From positions 27,319 through 91,318 of the forward strand of contig CABUVO010000017.1 of assembly GCA_902495075.1 (NCBI GenBank): DNA of 64,000 bases, given 5' to 3'. The DNA comes from an uncultured Porphyromonadaceae bacterium. GTDB taxonomy: Bacteria > Bacteroidota > Bacteroidia > Bacteroidales > Muribaculaceae. Positions 1 to 8,847 of the stretch are shown one piece after another. The translations under genes and the position numbers were made by a program. The notes under the pieces are model-generated. The model was not told where the DNA came from and did no database searches. It saw only the letters and a program-made list of their open reading frames with translations. Each line of letters begins with the position of its first letter. The first letter of the stretch is position 1.

Positions 1-39
1 ATTTTTGCCATTTAATTGAAATCAATTTAACTAATTTGT

Positions 40-1404
40 TTATTGAGGAAAGAGACTAAGCATCCACATTGCCATCACCACATAAATCAACAGACCGACA
101 ACATCATTCGTAATCTGGATAAAGGGACCGGTGGCAAGCGCCGGATTTATTTTCAATTTCTCCAGTGTAAGAGGCACAAGAGCTCCAAAGACCGTAGAGA
201 ATATCACAACGCAAAAGAGCGATGCCGTGACTGTGCATGTCAGCGCATAATCACCAGGCTCGGTAACCACCGTATACAGGCACACTGCCACAGATATAAC
301 GATAGCATTTAGAAGTGATATCCTTAGTTCCTTCCACATCTGAGTCCAGAATTCCTTAAGTTCCAGACGACCGTTTGCAAGACCTTGCACTACTATCGCA
401 GAAGCCTGCACACCGACATTACCACCAGTGCCACCGATAAGAGGAATGAAATATGCCAAGGCAGTGAGAGCCGCAAGCTGCGCTTCAAATCCGGATAGAA
501 TCAAAGAACTCAATATTCCTCCGGCGATACCGATCAGCAGCCAGGGAAGACGTGCCTTTGTCTGCGCCATGACGGAGTCATCGGCATCGATATCCGAGGA
601 GATACCTGAAGCCAGCTGGAAGTCACGCTCGCTTTGTTCACGCACCTCGTCCATCACGTCATCGACCGTGATTTGTCCTACGAGACGCCCGATACTGTCG
701 ACAACAGGCATTGCCACAAGGTCGTATTTTTCGAAGTCTATTGCCACATCCTCAATAGGCATGTCAGCCCGTACCGACATGGGATCGGTTTCCATCACGT
801 GCTTGATCTTGGAGACCGACGGATGTGTTATCATCTTTTTCAAAGGGAGCACACCCTTAAGACGGTCTTCATCATCAACGACATATACATTATATATGTC
901 ATCGAGATCCTCCGCCTGATGCCTCATCTCCTTAAGGCAGTCGGGCATTGAAAGATTCTCATTCACCTTGATGAGCTCGGTGCCCATCATACCGCCGGCG
1001 GTGTCCTCATCATACTGAAGCAGATCAACGATATCGCCAGCCTGCTCCATATCCTCGATGTTCTGGATAACCTCGTCGCGGTCTTCCTCATCGAGTTCCT
1101 GAATAAGGTCAACGGCATCATCCGTGTCGAGAAGATCTATGAAATGACCAATCTGCTCCGGATCCATGCCCTCGAGAAGTTTCTTTCGATCCTCCTCGTC
1201 GAGTTCCATCAGCACATCAGCCTTCTTCTCCTTGTCATCAATAAGATTGAACGCCCATTCAGCCTCCTTGAGGCTCATATCCTGAAACAACTCGGCAATA
1301 TCCGCCGGATGAAGTTCGGAGAATACCTTCCTTGCCCCAACCTCATCGCCGTGTTCAATCATCTCTTCGATGAGCTCTATATCTTTTTCGTTTAAGTCTT
1401 TCAA
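40..1404 (-). CDS. mgtE: Magnesium transporter MgtE
   Basis: Inner-membrane Mg2+ channel/transporter of 454 residues, the usual family length. An acidic helical MgtE N-domain (about residues 30-135, rich in E/D pairs) is followed by a CBS pair (about 140-265), which in the family senses cytosolic Mg2+. Five membrane segments fill about 290-450. The pore signature PLIGGTGGNVGVQ and the last-helix motif FIQITNDVVGL with its conserved Asp are present. The gene starts 14 bp after the stop of the upstream nucleoside kinase gene on the same strand, so the two are probably cotranscribed. No Mg2+ riboswitch fits in that gap. Identity is secure; regulation is not visible. Confidence 0.95.
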   Translation of the reverse strand: MKDLNEKDIELIEEMIEHGDEVGARKVFSELHPADIAELFQDMSLKEAEWAFNLIDDKEKKADVLMELDEEDRKKLLEGMDPEQIGHFIDLLDTDDAVDLIQELDEEDRDEVIQNIEDMEQAGDIVDLLQYDEDTAGGMMGTELIKVNENLSMPDCLKEMRHQAEDLDDIYNVYVVDDEDRLKGVLPLKKMITHPSVSKIKHVMETDPMSVRADMPIEDVAIDFEKYDLVAMPVVDSIGRLVGQITVDDVMDEVREQSERDFQLASGISSDIDADDSVMAQTKARLPWLLIGIAGGILSSLILSGFEAQLAALTALAYFIPLIGGTGGNVGVQASAIVVQGLANGRLELKEFWTQMWKELRISLLNAIVISVAVCLYTVVTEPGDYALTCTVTASLFCVVIFSTVFGALVPLTLEKLKINPALATGPFIQITNDVVGLLIYVVMAMWMLSLFPQ

Positions 1405-1418
1405 AACTACTACTTTTA

Positions 1419-3098
1419 TTAATAATGGAACGACGAACCTCCAAGAAATTCACGGAGGAGAGAGGTGGATGGAACCTGATCAGCCGGTATGGTGGTGAAG
1501 AGATCAAGGAATTTAAGGAGACGGTTGGCAACGGCATACTGCTTCTGTCCGTGCGGAACGCTCCTCAGCAGAGGCTCTGCATAATCTTTCATTACCCCCA
1601 GTTCGAATATCAGAGAGGAATTGAATGTGGCGTCAGCATTCTCCGCAAAGGGGAATATCCACTTTTCCTCGCCCCTCCTCACGCTTGGCCAGCGACGGAT
1701 GGTTTCCGCAGCAGGGATATGGCGATATTTGTGATCACGCACTATGCGGCGCAAAAGACGGTTGTCGGAAGTTGATATCCAGTTGTGGTCATCAATCCTG
1801 AGCGTAGTAAGCGCCGACACGTAAATCTTATAGAGATGTCTTGGGTCTATTGTGCCCGTCAGCTCCGGATTCAATCCATGAATACCCTCGATAATAAGCA
1901 CATCGTTCGCCTCAAGCTTCAAGGGACGATCCGTCTCGACCCTTTTCCCGAGTTCGAAACTATATGTAGGCAGATTTATCTCCTCTCCCGCAAGCAGACG
2001 CTCAAGATCGGAATTGAAACGTTCAAGATCGAGGGCATACAGGCTTTCAAAATCATAGTCGCCTGTATGATCACGAGGGGTTTTAACCCTGTCTACAAAA
2101 TAATCGTCAAGAGATATCATTTTGGGGACAATGAGATTGGTCATCAGCTGGATCGCCAGACGCTTGCATGACGTGGTCTTTCCCGAAGAGGAAGGACCCG
2201 CAATCAAGACAATCCCCGCGTCTCCGTTTCTTCGTCTTTCCGCAATATCATCGCTGATTCTGCCGAGAAGTTTATCATGCATCGCCTCCGCAACATTTAT
2301 CAGGTCTGAGGTCATCTTCCTTTCCACAGCTCGGTTCAGCTCCCCTACGGTCGATACTTTTATGACTTTATTGAATTTAAGATGCTCAGTAAAGGCATGA
2401 TACATCTTTTCCTGCATTATCGGGATTGCAGGAGATTCCGGATTTTCGCTGTCTCGTCCCAATAGAAGAAATCCGCTTTTGTATGGACGCAGATCGAAAA
2501 CATCAAGATAAGCTGAAGAAGGAACCAACGGCATATAGTAAGAATCGGCAGTATCCCCCAGCTTGTAGTAGGGTGTATAAAGATGGTTGATCGTCTCAAG
2601 AAGTCCTACCTTGTCTTGCAATCCTTCTCTCTTGAAAATATCGATCACCTCCTCAGTGGTCTTTTCCTTGCGTTTGAATGGTATGTCCGCTTCTACGATA
2701 CGTTTCATCGCGATCCTGATCTCCTCCACATTCTCATCACTCAGATGAACCGCATGACCGCAGGCATCAAGCAGACGGCAATAATATCCACGTGATATTG
2801 AAAGCTCTATCCGCAGTGTCAGCCCCGGATAAAGATCACTTATTGCCTTATAGAGCATCATGCACAGCGAACGGATGTAGACATCCCTTCCGATAGAAGA
2901 ATGAGCCGGAACAAACTCCACGCGCTTCGGTGCAAACAGAGGATATGTAAGACCCTCTACCTTATTGTTGACCAAAGCGCAGACTGGTTTGAAATCAAGT
3001 TTTGGGGCAAGATTCCCGGCAATATCAAGCAGTCGGGTGCCCCCGTCAACTTCGATATGACTGTCAGTATTTTCGCAAAATATTTTTATTGTATTCAT
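1419..3098 (-). CDS. TGS-domain nucleoside (uridine-type) kinase
   Basis: Cytosolic P-loop kinase of 559 residues, of the type annotated in Bacteroidetes as nucleoside/uridine kinase with a threonyl-tRNA-synthetase-like N-terminus. The first about 65 residues resemble a TGS domain, followed by a synthetase-editing-like region. The Walker A motif GPSSSGKTT lies near residue 300, and the C-terminal half has the phosphoribulokinase/uridine kinase fold (IEGIHGLNP, DDHNW). The likely role is phosphorylation of uridine/cytidine in pyrimidine salvage; the substrate is family inference. It precedes mgtE by 14 bp. The upstream spacer (3099-3158) separates it from the divergent tRNA-Glu promoter and has a minus-strand TAATTTTG element at 3132-3139 but no matching -33. 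Confidence 0.85.
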   Translation of the reverse strand: MNTIKIFCENTDSHIEVDGGTRLLDIAGNLAPKLDFKPVCALVNNKVEGLTYPLFAPKRVEFVPAHSSIGRDVYIRSLCMMLYKAISDLYPGLTLRIELSISRGYYCRLLDACGHAVHLSDENVEEIRIAMKRIVEADIPFKRKEKTTEEVIDIFKREGLQDKVGLLETINHLYTPYYKLGDTADSYYMPLVPSSAYLDVFDLRPYKSGFLLLGRDSENPESPAIPIMQEKMYHAFTEHLKFNKVIKVSTVGELNRAVERKMTSDLINVAEAMHDKLLGRISDDIAERRRNGDAGIVLIAGPSSSGKTTSCKRLAIQLMTNLIVPKMISLDDYFVDRVKTPRDHTGDYDFESLYALDLERFNSDLERLLAGEEINLPTYSFELGKRVETDRPLKLEANDVLIIEGIHGLNPELTGTIDPRHLYKIYVSALTTLRIDDHNWISTSDNRLLRRIVRDHKYRHIPAAETIRRWPSVRRGEEKWIFPFAENADATFNSSLIFELGVMKDYAEPLLRSVPHGQKQYAVANRLLKFLDLFTTIPADQVPSTSLLREFLGGSSFHY

Positions 3099-3158
3099 AC
3101 AAAATCAGTGAAAAGTCAAACGCGTTTATTGCAAAATTAATAAAATAATTTGTGAAAT

Positions 3159-3190
3159 TTTGGCTAAATCAAAAAGAATTATTACCTTTG
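3159..3190 (+). promoter_or_regulatory. Bacteroidetes-type promoter for tRNA-Glu/rpsT unit
   Basis: A -33 element TTTG (3159-3162) and a -7 element TACCTTTG (3183-3190, consensus TAnnTTTG) are separated by 20 bp. This matches the primary sigma promoter of Bacteroides. Transcription would start about 55 bp before the first tRNA-Glu. Confidence 0.75.
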
Positions 3191-3253
3191 CAGTCGCAAA
3201 ATGCGCTTTATGATATGTTTAATTGAATCAAAAGCGGCGCAGTTGCTTATTGT

Positions 3254-3328
3254 GGCCCATTCGTCTATCGGTTAGGACGAGAGATTTTCATTCTCTAAAG
3301 AGCAGTTCGACTCTGCTATGGGCTACCA
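3254..3328 (+). tRNA. tRNA-Glu (anticodon TTC), CCA encoded
   Basis: The cloverleaf reads directly: a 7-bp acceptor stem (GGCCCAT/ATGGGCT, first pair G-T), anticodon stem AGAGA/TCTCT around loop TTTTCAT with anticodon TTC, and a T loop with GTTCGA. Discriminator A3325 is followed by encoded CCA (3326-3328). It is the first gene of a tRNA-rpsT-tRNA unit. Confidence 0.96.
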
Positions 3329-3365
3329 ATTTATTAACAGAACATAGAAAAAGAAATTTTTAACA

Positions 3366-3617
3366 ATGGCAAACCATAAATCGTCATTAAAAAGAATTCG
3401 CCAGTCGGAGAAAAGAAGACTTGAGAACCGCTACTGGGCTAAAACAGCACGCAATGCCGTGCGTCGCGTTCGTAGAATGAACGACAAGGAAGAGGCAACA
3501 GCCGCTTACAATAAAGTTAGCTCGCTTCTTCAGCGTCTCGGCCGCAAGAACATCATTTCAAAGAACAAAGCGGCTAACCTTTGCAGCTCACTTGCGAAGC
3601 ATATCAACAAAATTTAA
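3366..3617 (+). CDS. rpsT: 30S ribosomal protein S20
   Basis: A basic 83-residue protein starting MANHKSSLKRIRQSEKRR, the hallmark S20 N-terminus. It binds 16S rRNA early in 30S assembly. It starts 37 bp after the first tRNA-Glu, and a second near-identical tRNA-Glu begins 56 bp after its stop. No terminator separates the three genes, and one lies at 3770-3810, so tRNA processing (RNase P/Z) would probably release the rpsT mRNA. Its ATG follows an A-rich leader without a clear Shine-Dalgarno site. Confidence 0.97.
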   Translation: MANHKSSLKRIRQSEKRRLENRYWAKTARNAVRRVRRMNDKEEATAAYNKVSSLLQRLGRKNIISKNKAANLCSSLAKHINKI

Positions 3618-3673
3618 AATAGTAAAATCCGCCGCATGATGCCTTCCGGGTGCCAGCGGTCACGATTTGTGTC

Positions 3674-3745
3674 GGTCCATTCGTCTATCGGTTAGGACGA
3701 GAGATTTTCATTCTCTAAAGAGCAGTTCGACTCTGCTATGGACTA
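3674..3745 (+). tRNA. tRNA-Glu (anticodon TTC), no encoded CCA
   Basis: Almost the same sequence as the tRNA at 3254. The acceptor stem is GGTCCAT/ATGGACT, so pair 3:70 has changed from C-G to T-A on both strands, a compensatory change showing that both copies are held functional. The discriminator A is followed by CATCC, so CCA must be added by the nucleotidyltransferase. Confidence 0.95.
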
Positions 3746-3769
3746 CATCCCCAAATCCATCCTATCCCC

Positions 3770-3810
3770 GAGACCGGCAGTCAATTTCGATTGCCGGTCT
3801 CAACTTTTTA
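3770..3810 (+). terminator. Intrinsic terminator of the tRNA-Glu/rpsT unit
   Basis: A perfect 10-bp stem (GAGACCGGCA at 3770, TGCCGGTCTC ending 3801) with a 12-nt loop is followed by TTTTT at 3805-3809. Confidence 0.85.
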
Positions 3811-3913
3811 ATAATGTTTAATGTTAAATGAGTAATGTGCAATTAACCTCGGCTCTCATATCATTCCACATTAAACATTTCACATTAAACATTAATTAGA
3901 AGCATTACACATT
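3811..3913. repeat. Inverted heptamer array, ATGTTTA flavour
   Basis: The left arm (3811-3844) is made of TAATGTT-like 7-mers. The right arm (3862-3913) runs CATTCCA, CATTAAA, CATTTCA, CATTAAA, CATTAAT, then a 6-nt break and CATTACA CATT. The right arm is roughly the reverse complement of the left, so the spacer can fold into a long imperfect hairpin. The last CATT touches the ATG of the Wzi-like gene at 3914. Confidence 0.75.
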
Positions 3914-5392
3914 ATGATGCGAACGTTTTTGCTTATTGTTGTTGCCATTGCCACTCTTTTGCCACAAGCGGCAAAAGCCGAATGGAACGACTCGATCCGA
4001 TACCGCGGCGAAATCGGAATTAACGTAGCTGGCGGGAAAAATACTCCTTTCTGGTTGATGAATAATAGATACGGATTGTCATCCAGAGAGAGAAACAATG
4101 CCTATCTTCGCCTCGGAGCCTTCCACGACATGGACACAACAAAACGTTTCACATGGGGAGCGGGAGTGGATCTTGCTGTTGCCGCAAGATTTACATCAGT
4201 GTTTGTTGTGCAGCAACTCTATGCTGAAGCAAAATACAGATGTCTCAACATCATGGCTGGTAGCAAAGAGATGCCCGGCTTCATATCCAACTCTGATCTC
4301 GCTACAGGAAATCTAACATATTCGGGCAATGCGCGACCGATTCCCCAGGTGAGGGTGGGAATATTCGATTATGCGGATTTCTGGGGAACCAAAGGTTGGT
4401 TTGCCGTAAAAGGATATATAGCTTATGGTAAATTCACCGACAACCGCTGGATTGAAAGCTGGGTTGACCGCAATTCGCGTTACACACTGAACACACTCTA
4501 TCACTCCAAGGCTATATTCTTCCGGGGAGGTAATGCAAAAAAATTCCCTCTTGAATTTGAACTCGGTCTCGAAATGGCGACTCAGTTTGGAGGTGAATCC
4601 TATCAGAACGGGAAAGTCATCAAAATGCCTCATGGCTGGAAAAACTTCGTCAAGGCATTGATACCTATGAAAGGTGGAGATGACACCCCAACCGGAGAAC
4701 AGACCAATGTTGAAGGAAATATGTTGGGAAGTTGGAATTTCGCTCTTGCATGGAAAGAAGCCGCCTGGAGCGTAAAGGCGTATTATCAGCATTTCTATGA
4801 AGACCATTCGATGCTCTTCTTTGATTATCCCTGGAAAGACGGTCTGTGGGGAGTTGAAGCAAAGTTTCCTAAAAACAGATGGGTGACGGAAGCCGTATAT
4901 GAATTCCTTTATACCAAAGATCAGGCAGGTTCCGTATATTGGGATCACACTCCCGAAATCAACGAACAGGTAAGCGGACGCGACAGCTATTACAATCATT
5001 CAATATATAATGGCTGGCAACATTGGGGCATGGGAATCGGGAATCCGCTCATCATATCCCCCATATATAATGCCAACCACACCCTTAGATTCCTCTCAAA
5101 CCGCATGTGGGGACATCATCTCGGTTTTAAAGGGCAACCTCTTGACGAATTGGGTTACAGAATACTCGCTTCATATCAAAAAAGCTGGGGAACCTACGAT
5201 GTCCCCTTCCCCGAACCCAAGACAAGTTTCAACCTTTTAGCCGAGGTAAATTACAAACCCAAGAAACTAAAAGGCTGGCAGGCAGACCTCGCATTCGGCA
5301 TGGACGCAGGTTCCTTAATAGGCAACAGTTATGGAGTGATGTTGAAGATAAGTAAAACAGGCTGGCTTTTCGGTCCTAAAAACAAGAAATGA
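3914..5392 (+). CDS. Capsule assembly Wzi-family outer-membrane protein
   Basis: A 492-residue exported beta-barrel-type protein. A signal peptide (about residues 1-22, ending AKA before EW) is followed by alternating aromatic-rich strands typical of the Wzi-like capsule assembly family common in Bacteroidetes (GEIGINVAGGKNTPFWL, YAKAKY-like strands, LAEVNYKPKK near the end). Wzi in Enterobacteria anchors capsule at the surface; a role in surface polysaccharide attachment is family inference. The start is immediately preceded by a CATTACACATT repeat arm, and the stop overlaps the next gene by 4 bp (ATGA), so the two are translationally coupled. No capsule biosynthesis genes are adjacent. Confidence 0.8.
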   Translation: MMRTFLLIVVAIATLLPQAAKAEWNDSIRYRGEIGINVAGGKNTPFWLMNNRYGLSSRERNNAYLRLGAFHDMDTTKRFTWGAGVDLAVAARFTSVFVVQQLYAEAKYRCLNIMAGSKEMPGFISNSDLATGNLTYSGNARPIPQVRVGIFDYADFWGTKGWFAVKGYIAYGKFTDNRWIESWVDRNSRYTLNTLYHSKAIFFRGGNAKKFPLEFELGLEMATQFGGESYQNGKVIKMPHGWKNFVKALIPMKGGDDTPTGEQTNVEGNMLGSWNFALAWKEAAWSVKAYYQHFYEDHSMLFFDYPWKDGLWGVEAKFPKNRWVTEAVYEFLYTKDQAGSVYWDHTPEINEQVSGRDSYYNHSIYNGWQHWGMGIGNPLIISPIYNANHTLRFLSNRMWGHHLGFKGQPLDELGYRILASYQKSWGTYDVPFPEPKTSFNLLAEVNYKPKKLKGWQADLAFGMDAGSLIGNSYGVMLKISKTGWLFGPKNKK

Positions 5393-5832
5393 TGAAAAAC
5401 AAGATATTTTTTTGCATTGCATTGCTTTTCGGCATTGTCAGTCTAATCTCCTTACCTTCATGTCGTAAAGCACCTATAAACGGCAAACTTGATGCCCAAT
5501 GGCAGATAATGAAAATAGAGCATATTGAAGAGGGTATTGAATGGACACCTGACAGAAGAACCTATATTGATATCAATCTTCACGTTGTCAACCTCAGGAA
5601 TGTCACACAAAGTGAAAATCCGGGAGCAGTAATTGCCGGCAATCTCAACTATGACAAGGATGCAGCTACCGTGACTATGGATTTCCCCTACAACACAGAA
5701 GGCGATAAACTTCAGGCACTCCAATCGTGGGGAATATACTCCAATCCTGTTGTCTTCCACATAGTAAAACTCGACAGCAAGCAACTGATTCTGAAATCCT
5801 CAGAAACCATCGTCACCTGCCGCCGATACTAA
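5389..5832 (+). CDS. Small lipoprotein (lipocalin-like), unknown function
   Basis: A 147-residue protein with a type II signal peptide; the lipobox LPSC places the lipidated cysteine at residue 25. The mature part begins with a WQIMKIEHIEEG-type strand as in Bacteroidetes lipocalin-like small lipoproteins (DUF5004/DUF4488 type), but I cannot fix the family. Its start overlaps the stop of the Wzi-like gene, suggesting the pair works together at the outer membrane. It is convergent with the SGNH hydrolase gene 43 bp downstream; no terminator is visible between them. Confidence 0.7.
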   Translation: MMKNKIFFCIALLFGIVSLISLPSCRKAPINGKLDAQWQIMKIEHIEEGIEWTPDRRTYIDINLHVVNLRNVTQSENPGAVIAGNLNYDKDAATVTMDFPYNTEGDKLQALQSWGIYSNPVVFHIVKLDSKQLILKSSETIVTCRRY

Positions 5833-5875
5833 TCCTAATAAACAAAGAAGGTGCACATAGGAGGACATTCAGCAT

Positions 5876-6967
5876 TTAGTCCTGCTTTATTTTGTATTTT
5901 TTCAACAAGGGTTTGAGTTTCTTGGAAATATTTTCTGCGGCACGATGATATCCGAGATCAGATGGATGAGTGCCGTCACATGTGGTCTCGTGGTCATCGC
6001 CGGAATATAGTCCGGGAGAGAAGTAATAGATATTCCTGTCGGTTTTCATTACTTTCGCCAACTCTTCCTCGGCAGCTGCAGTGCGGTCTTCCTCCACTTT
6101 CCTTTTCTTGAGATCAAAATTTGTGTTTTCTCGGTGGAAAGTCTTAAGAAACACAAGCGGTGTCTCGGGATGTTTTTCACGGATACGCTTCACGAAAGGT
6201 ACGAATCTTTCTCTGACTTCCTGTGCCGTAGGATTTGAAAAAGTATCGAAAATAAACATATCGGCATCTGTATCAGCGATAATGTCGGCAAGCACAGGTT
6301 CAAGCTTACAGGCTCCGCTGGTGCCGAGATTTGCAACATCAATACCAATCATTCGGGAAAGCTGTTGAGGCCATGCCATCCCCGGACGTGACACACTATT
6401 GCCGTGTGTAAAACTTGAACCCATAGCCACTATGGGAGCACGAACAAAACCACCGTCCGACTCTATGACATATCCCTTCTCAATCCCAATACGCAGGGAA
6501 TCGAGCGCTTGAAACACTGGAAGATACAGCAGACACTCTTTCATTCCCCTCTCCATATTGTCAACGAGCGTTCTATTTCCCTCTTTCCCCACATATTCAG
6601 GGGAACCATAACCTGCCCACAGCCACTTTCCGCTCTTTTCATCGCGGATATAGAGATCAAGACCCTTGGTGGCTATAGCCGGAGCATTGGTGAGGTGTTC
6701 GGTATCGGGAACAGTCCATATCGCACGTATTGAAGGACTGTCGGTACGAAACCGGAGTCCAATACCGGTGGAATGCCGGAAAAATCTGCGCAGTTTGGCA
6801 TTGAGATCCGGATATTTATCCACATTCAGACGTGAATACACAGGCGCGTCACTCTGAGCCTTGTTGGTCACAGTAAAAGATGAAGCGTCGAAATAGTTGT
6901 AATCCTTACCTTCTATGTTAAGAAACGAAGCGAGGATAATGCCAAAAAGAAGTATATATTTATTCAT
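5876..6967 (-). CDS. Secreted SGNH/GDSL-family hydrolase (putative esterase)
   Basis: A 363-residue exported protein (signal peptide residues 1-20). An N-terminal beta-sandwich-like region (about 25-165) precedes the catalytic domain. Block I appears as MGSSFTHGNS with the nucleophile Ser near residue 183, and block V as DGTHPSDLGYH with the Asp/His pair near 331/334. Such proteins remove acyl groups from glycans; the substrate is unknown. Its ATG overlaps the GH2 stop by one base (TAATG), so it is the last gene of the PUL operon. Confidence 0.8.
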   Translation of the reverse strand: MNKYILLFGIILASFLNIEGKDYNYFDASSFTVTNKAQSDAPVYSRLNVDKYPDLNAKLRRFFRHSTGIGLRFRTDSPSIRAIWTVPDTEHLTNAPAIATKGLDLYIRDEKSGKWLWAGYGSPEYVGKEGNRTLVDNMERGMKECLLYLPVFQALDSLRIGIEKGYVIESDGGFVRAPIVAMGSSFTHGNSVSRPGMAWPQQLSRMIGIDVANLGTSGACKLEPVLADIIADTDADMFIFDTFSNPTAQEVRERFVPFVKRIREKHPETPLVFLKTFHRENTNFDLKKRKVEEDRTAAAEEELAKVMKTDRNIYYFSPGLYSGDDHETTCDGTHPSDLGYHRAAENISKKLKPLLKKYKIKQD

Positions 6968-8799
6968 TATTTAGCGGAATATTTGCGTATTAGTTCTTGA
7001 TTTGCTTTCCTCACACGGTCCTCATCCATCTTCAGAATCTTGCGATCATATGTGACAAGACCGTTTATTTCAATCTCCACATCTGATGTCTGAGTGTAGA
7101 CCGCCCCGGTGTAACAAGCGTCTGAAAGAGTATCAAGCTTCTTCACATAATCGACATAGACATCAGTCACCTCTGCCGGTGAGTTATATTTAACATAGCC
7201 CCAGTTCTTGTCTTTCTGCCAAAGATGATCGGGAATAGCATACCCGATGCCACCATATTCTCCGAGCACGTTCGCTTTCTCTCCGCTTGTGACAGCAATC
7301 AGGGGATCCGGATAGCTGTGAAAATCAATCACGTCACCGCAGTGAAAATAATTGCCTCCACTCGCAGAATTGACAAGACGCGAAGGATCATAATCCTTAG
7401 TCCAGTTGGCAATCTTGACGGTGTCATACTGTCCCCACCCTTCGTTGAAGGGCACCCACATCACAATCGACGGATAGTTGTGGAGATAATCCATTATCTC
7501 TTTCCATTCGCGACGATGATTGGCATCGCTCTTGGCAGAGCGTCCGGGTTCTTCGCCTTTGTAATAGTCAAAACGTTGCCACTCTGTCTTCTGCTCGCTG
7601 CATGGCATATCCTGCCATACCATTATCCCTACCTTGTCGCAATAGGCATACCACACGGCGGGCTCGGTCTTTATATGCTTGCGGATCATATTGAAGCCGA
7701 GACGTTTTGCCAAATCCACGTCCCATACCAGAGCCTCATACGAAGGCGCGGTGTATAGTCCGTCGGGCCACCATCCCTGATCAAGCGGTCCGAAATGGTA
7801 TATGTCCTTGTTGTTTAGTCGCAGACGCACATTCTGCCGGTTGTCTTTGGGATCCTTACCCATCGATACCTTTCGCATAGCTGCATAACTTCCGACTTCG
7901 TCAAGAATCTTTCCTCCCTTCTCCAGAGTTATATGGAGATCATAGAGATGCGGAGAATCCGGCGACCATAGCTTGACATCTCCAGGCATGTCTATCTCTA
8001 TTTCAGAACCTGCCGAAGCCATCCCGGAGGCAATAGGTTTCCCCTCATCGCTGACTGCGACTTTAGCCACACATCCGTTTCCGGATGTAGTTCCGACTTT
8101 GACTCTGAGTTTACAGGCATCAACATCAGGAGTGATTCTCAAATTATCTATATGAACTGATTCCACAGGTTCGAGCCAAACTGTCTGCCAGATACCGGTA
8201 ACCGGTGTATACCAACATCCACGTGGATTTACCACCTGCTTGCCCCGTGGCTGATACCCCTTGTCGGTAGGATCCCAGACGCGCACAACCAATTCATTGT
8301 CACCCTTGTTATTGAGTGCGTCTTTTATATTCAGACTGAATGGAGCATATGCACCTTTGTGACCTCCTACCAACATACCATTGACCCAGACATCGCATTT
8401 CCAGTCCACCCCGCCAAAGTTAAGCAATACTTCCTTACCCTTCCAACTCTGTGGAATATTAAATTTACGCCTATACCACAACTCTTCATCTTCACCGACT
8501 CTTTTCTTGACACCGGAAAGTTCCGATTCGACACAGAATGGCACAAGTATCTTTCCTTGATATTCCTTCGGCTGCGCCGCATCTTTAGGCAATATGGCAT
8601 AATCCCACTCGCCATTAAGATTTTTCCACTCGCCGCGTTCCATCTGAGGTCGCGGATATATGTTCCACACATTGTTTTTGTCGAGCTTCTCACCCCATTC
8701 CGTCATCAACCCCGTGGTCTCAGCTGCATATGCCACGCCGCCGAGCATTATCAACAAACCGCCCGCAAGCAATCCCCTTGCGAATTTATTACTATTCAT
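6967..8799 (-). CDS. Glycoside hydrolase family 2 enzyme
   Basis: A 610-residue exported GH2 protein with a signal peptide (residues 1-25, cleavage after AYA). The order is a sugar-binding jelly roll (about 40-220), an immunoglobulin-like domain (about 220-320) and a TIM barrel. The acid/base glutamate is in FNEGWGQ near residue 452 and the nucleophile is probably in LGEYGG near 512. GH2 includes beta-galactosidases, mannosidases and glucuronidases; specificity is not readable here. It lies 48 bp after the GH3 gene and overlaps the esterase gene by one base. Confidence 0.88.
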   Translation of the reverse strand: MNSNKFARGLLAGGLLIMLGGVAYAAETTGLMTEWGEKLDKNNVWNIYPRPQMERGEWKNLNGEWDYAILPKDAAQPKEYQGKILVPFCVESELSGVKKRVGEDEELWYRRKFNIPQSWKGKEVLLNFGGVDWKCDVWVNGMLVGGHKGAYAPFSLNIKDALNNKGDNELVVRVWDPTDKGYQPRGKQVVNPRGCWYTPVTGIWQTVWLEPVESVHIDNLRITPDVDACKLRVKVGTTSGNGCVAKVAVSDEGKPIASGMASAGSEIEIDMPGDVKLWSPDSPHLYDLHITLEKGGKILDEVGSYAAMRKVSMGKDPKDNRQNVRLRLNNKDIYHFGPLDQGWWPDGLYTAPSYEALVWDVDLAKRLGFNMIRKHIKTEPAVWYAYCDKVGIMVWQDMPCSEQKTEWQRFDYYKGEEPGRSAKSDANHRREWKEIMDYLHNYPSIVMWVPFNEGWGQYDTVKIANWTKDYDPSRLVNSASGGNYFHCGDVIDFHSYPDPLIAVTSGEKANVLGEYGGIGYAIPDHLWQKDKNWGYVKYNSPAEVTDVYVDYVKKLDTLSDACYTGAVYTQTSDVEIEINGLVTYDRKILKMDEDRVRKANQELIRKYSAK

Positions 8800-8847
8800 T
8801 TCTATATTCTATATATGGATTATAACTGATTTTTCAACATCCGGCAA

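Noticed and set aside
4313..4999. 228-codon open frame antisense to the Wzi-like gene
   Set aside because: It mirrors a strongly supported membrane protein gene, has no family resemblance, and its codons reflect the opposite frame.
7225..7758. 177-codon open frame antisense to GH2
   Set aside because: Shadow frame without promoter or homology.
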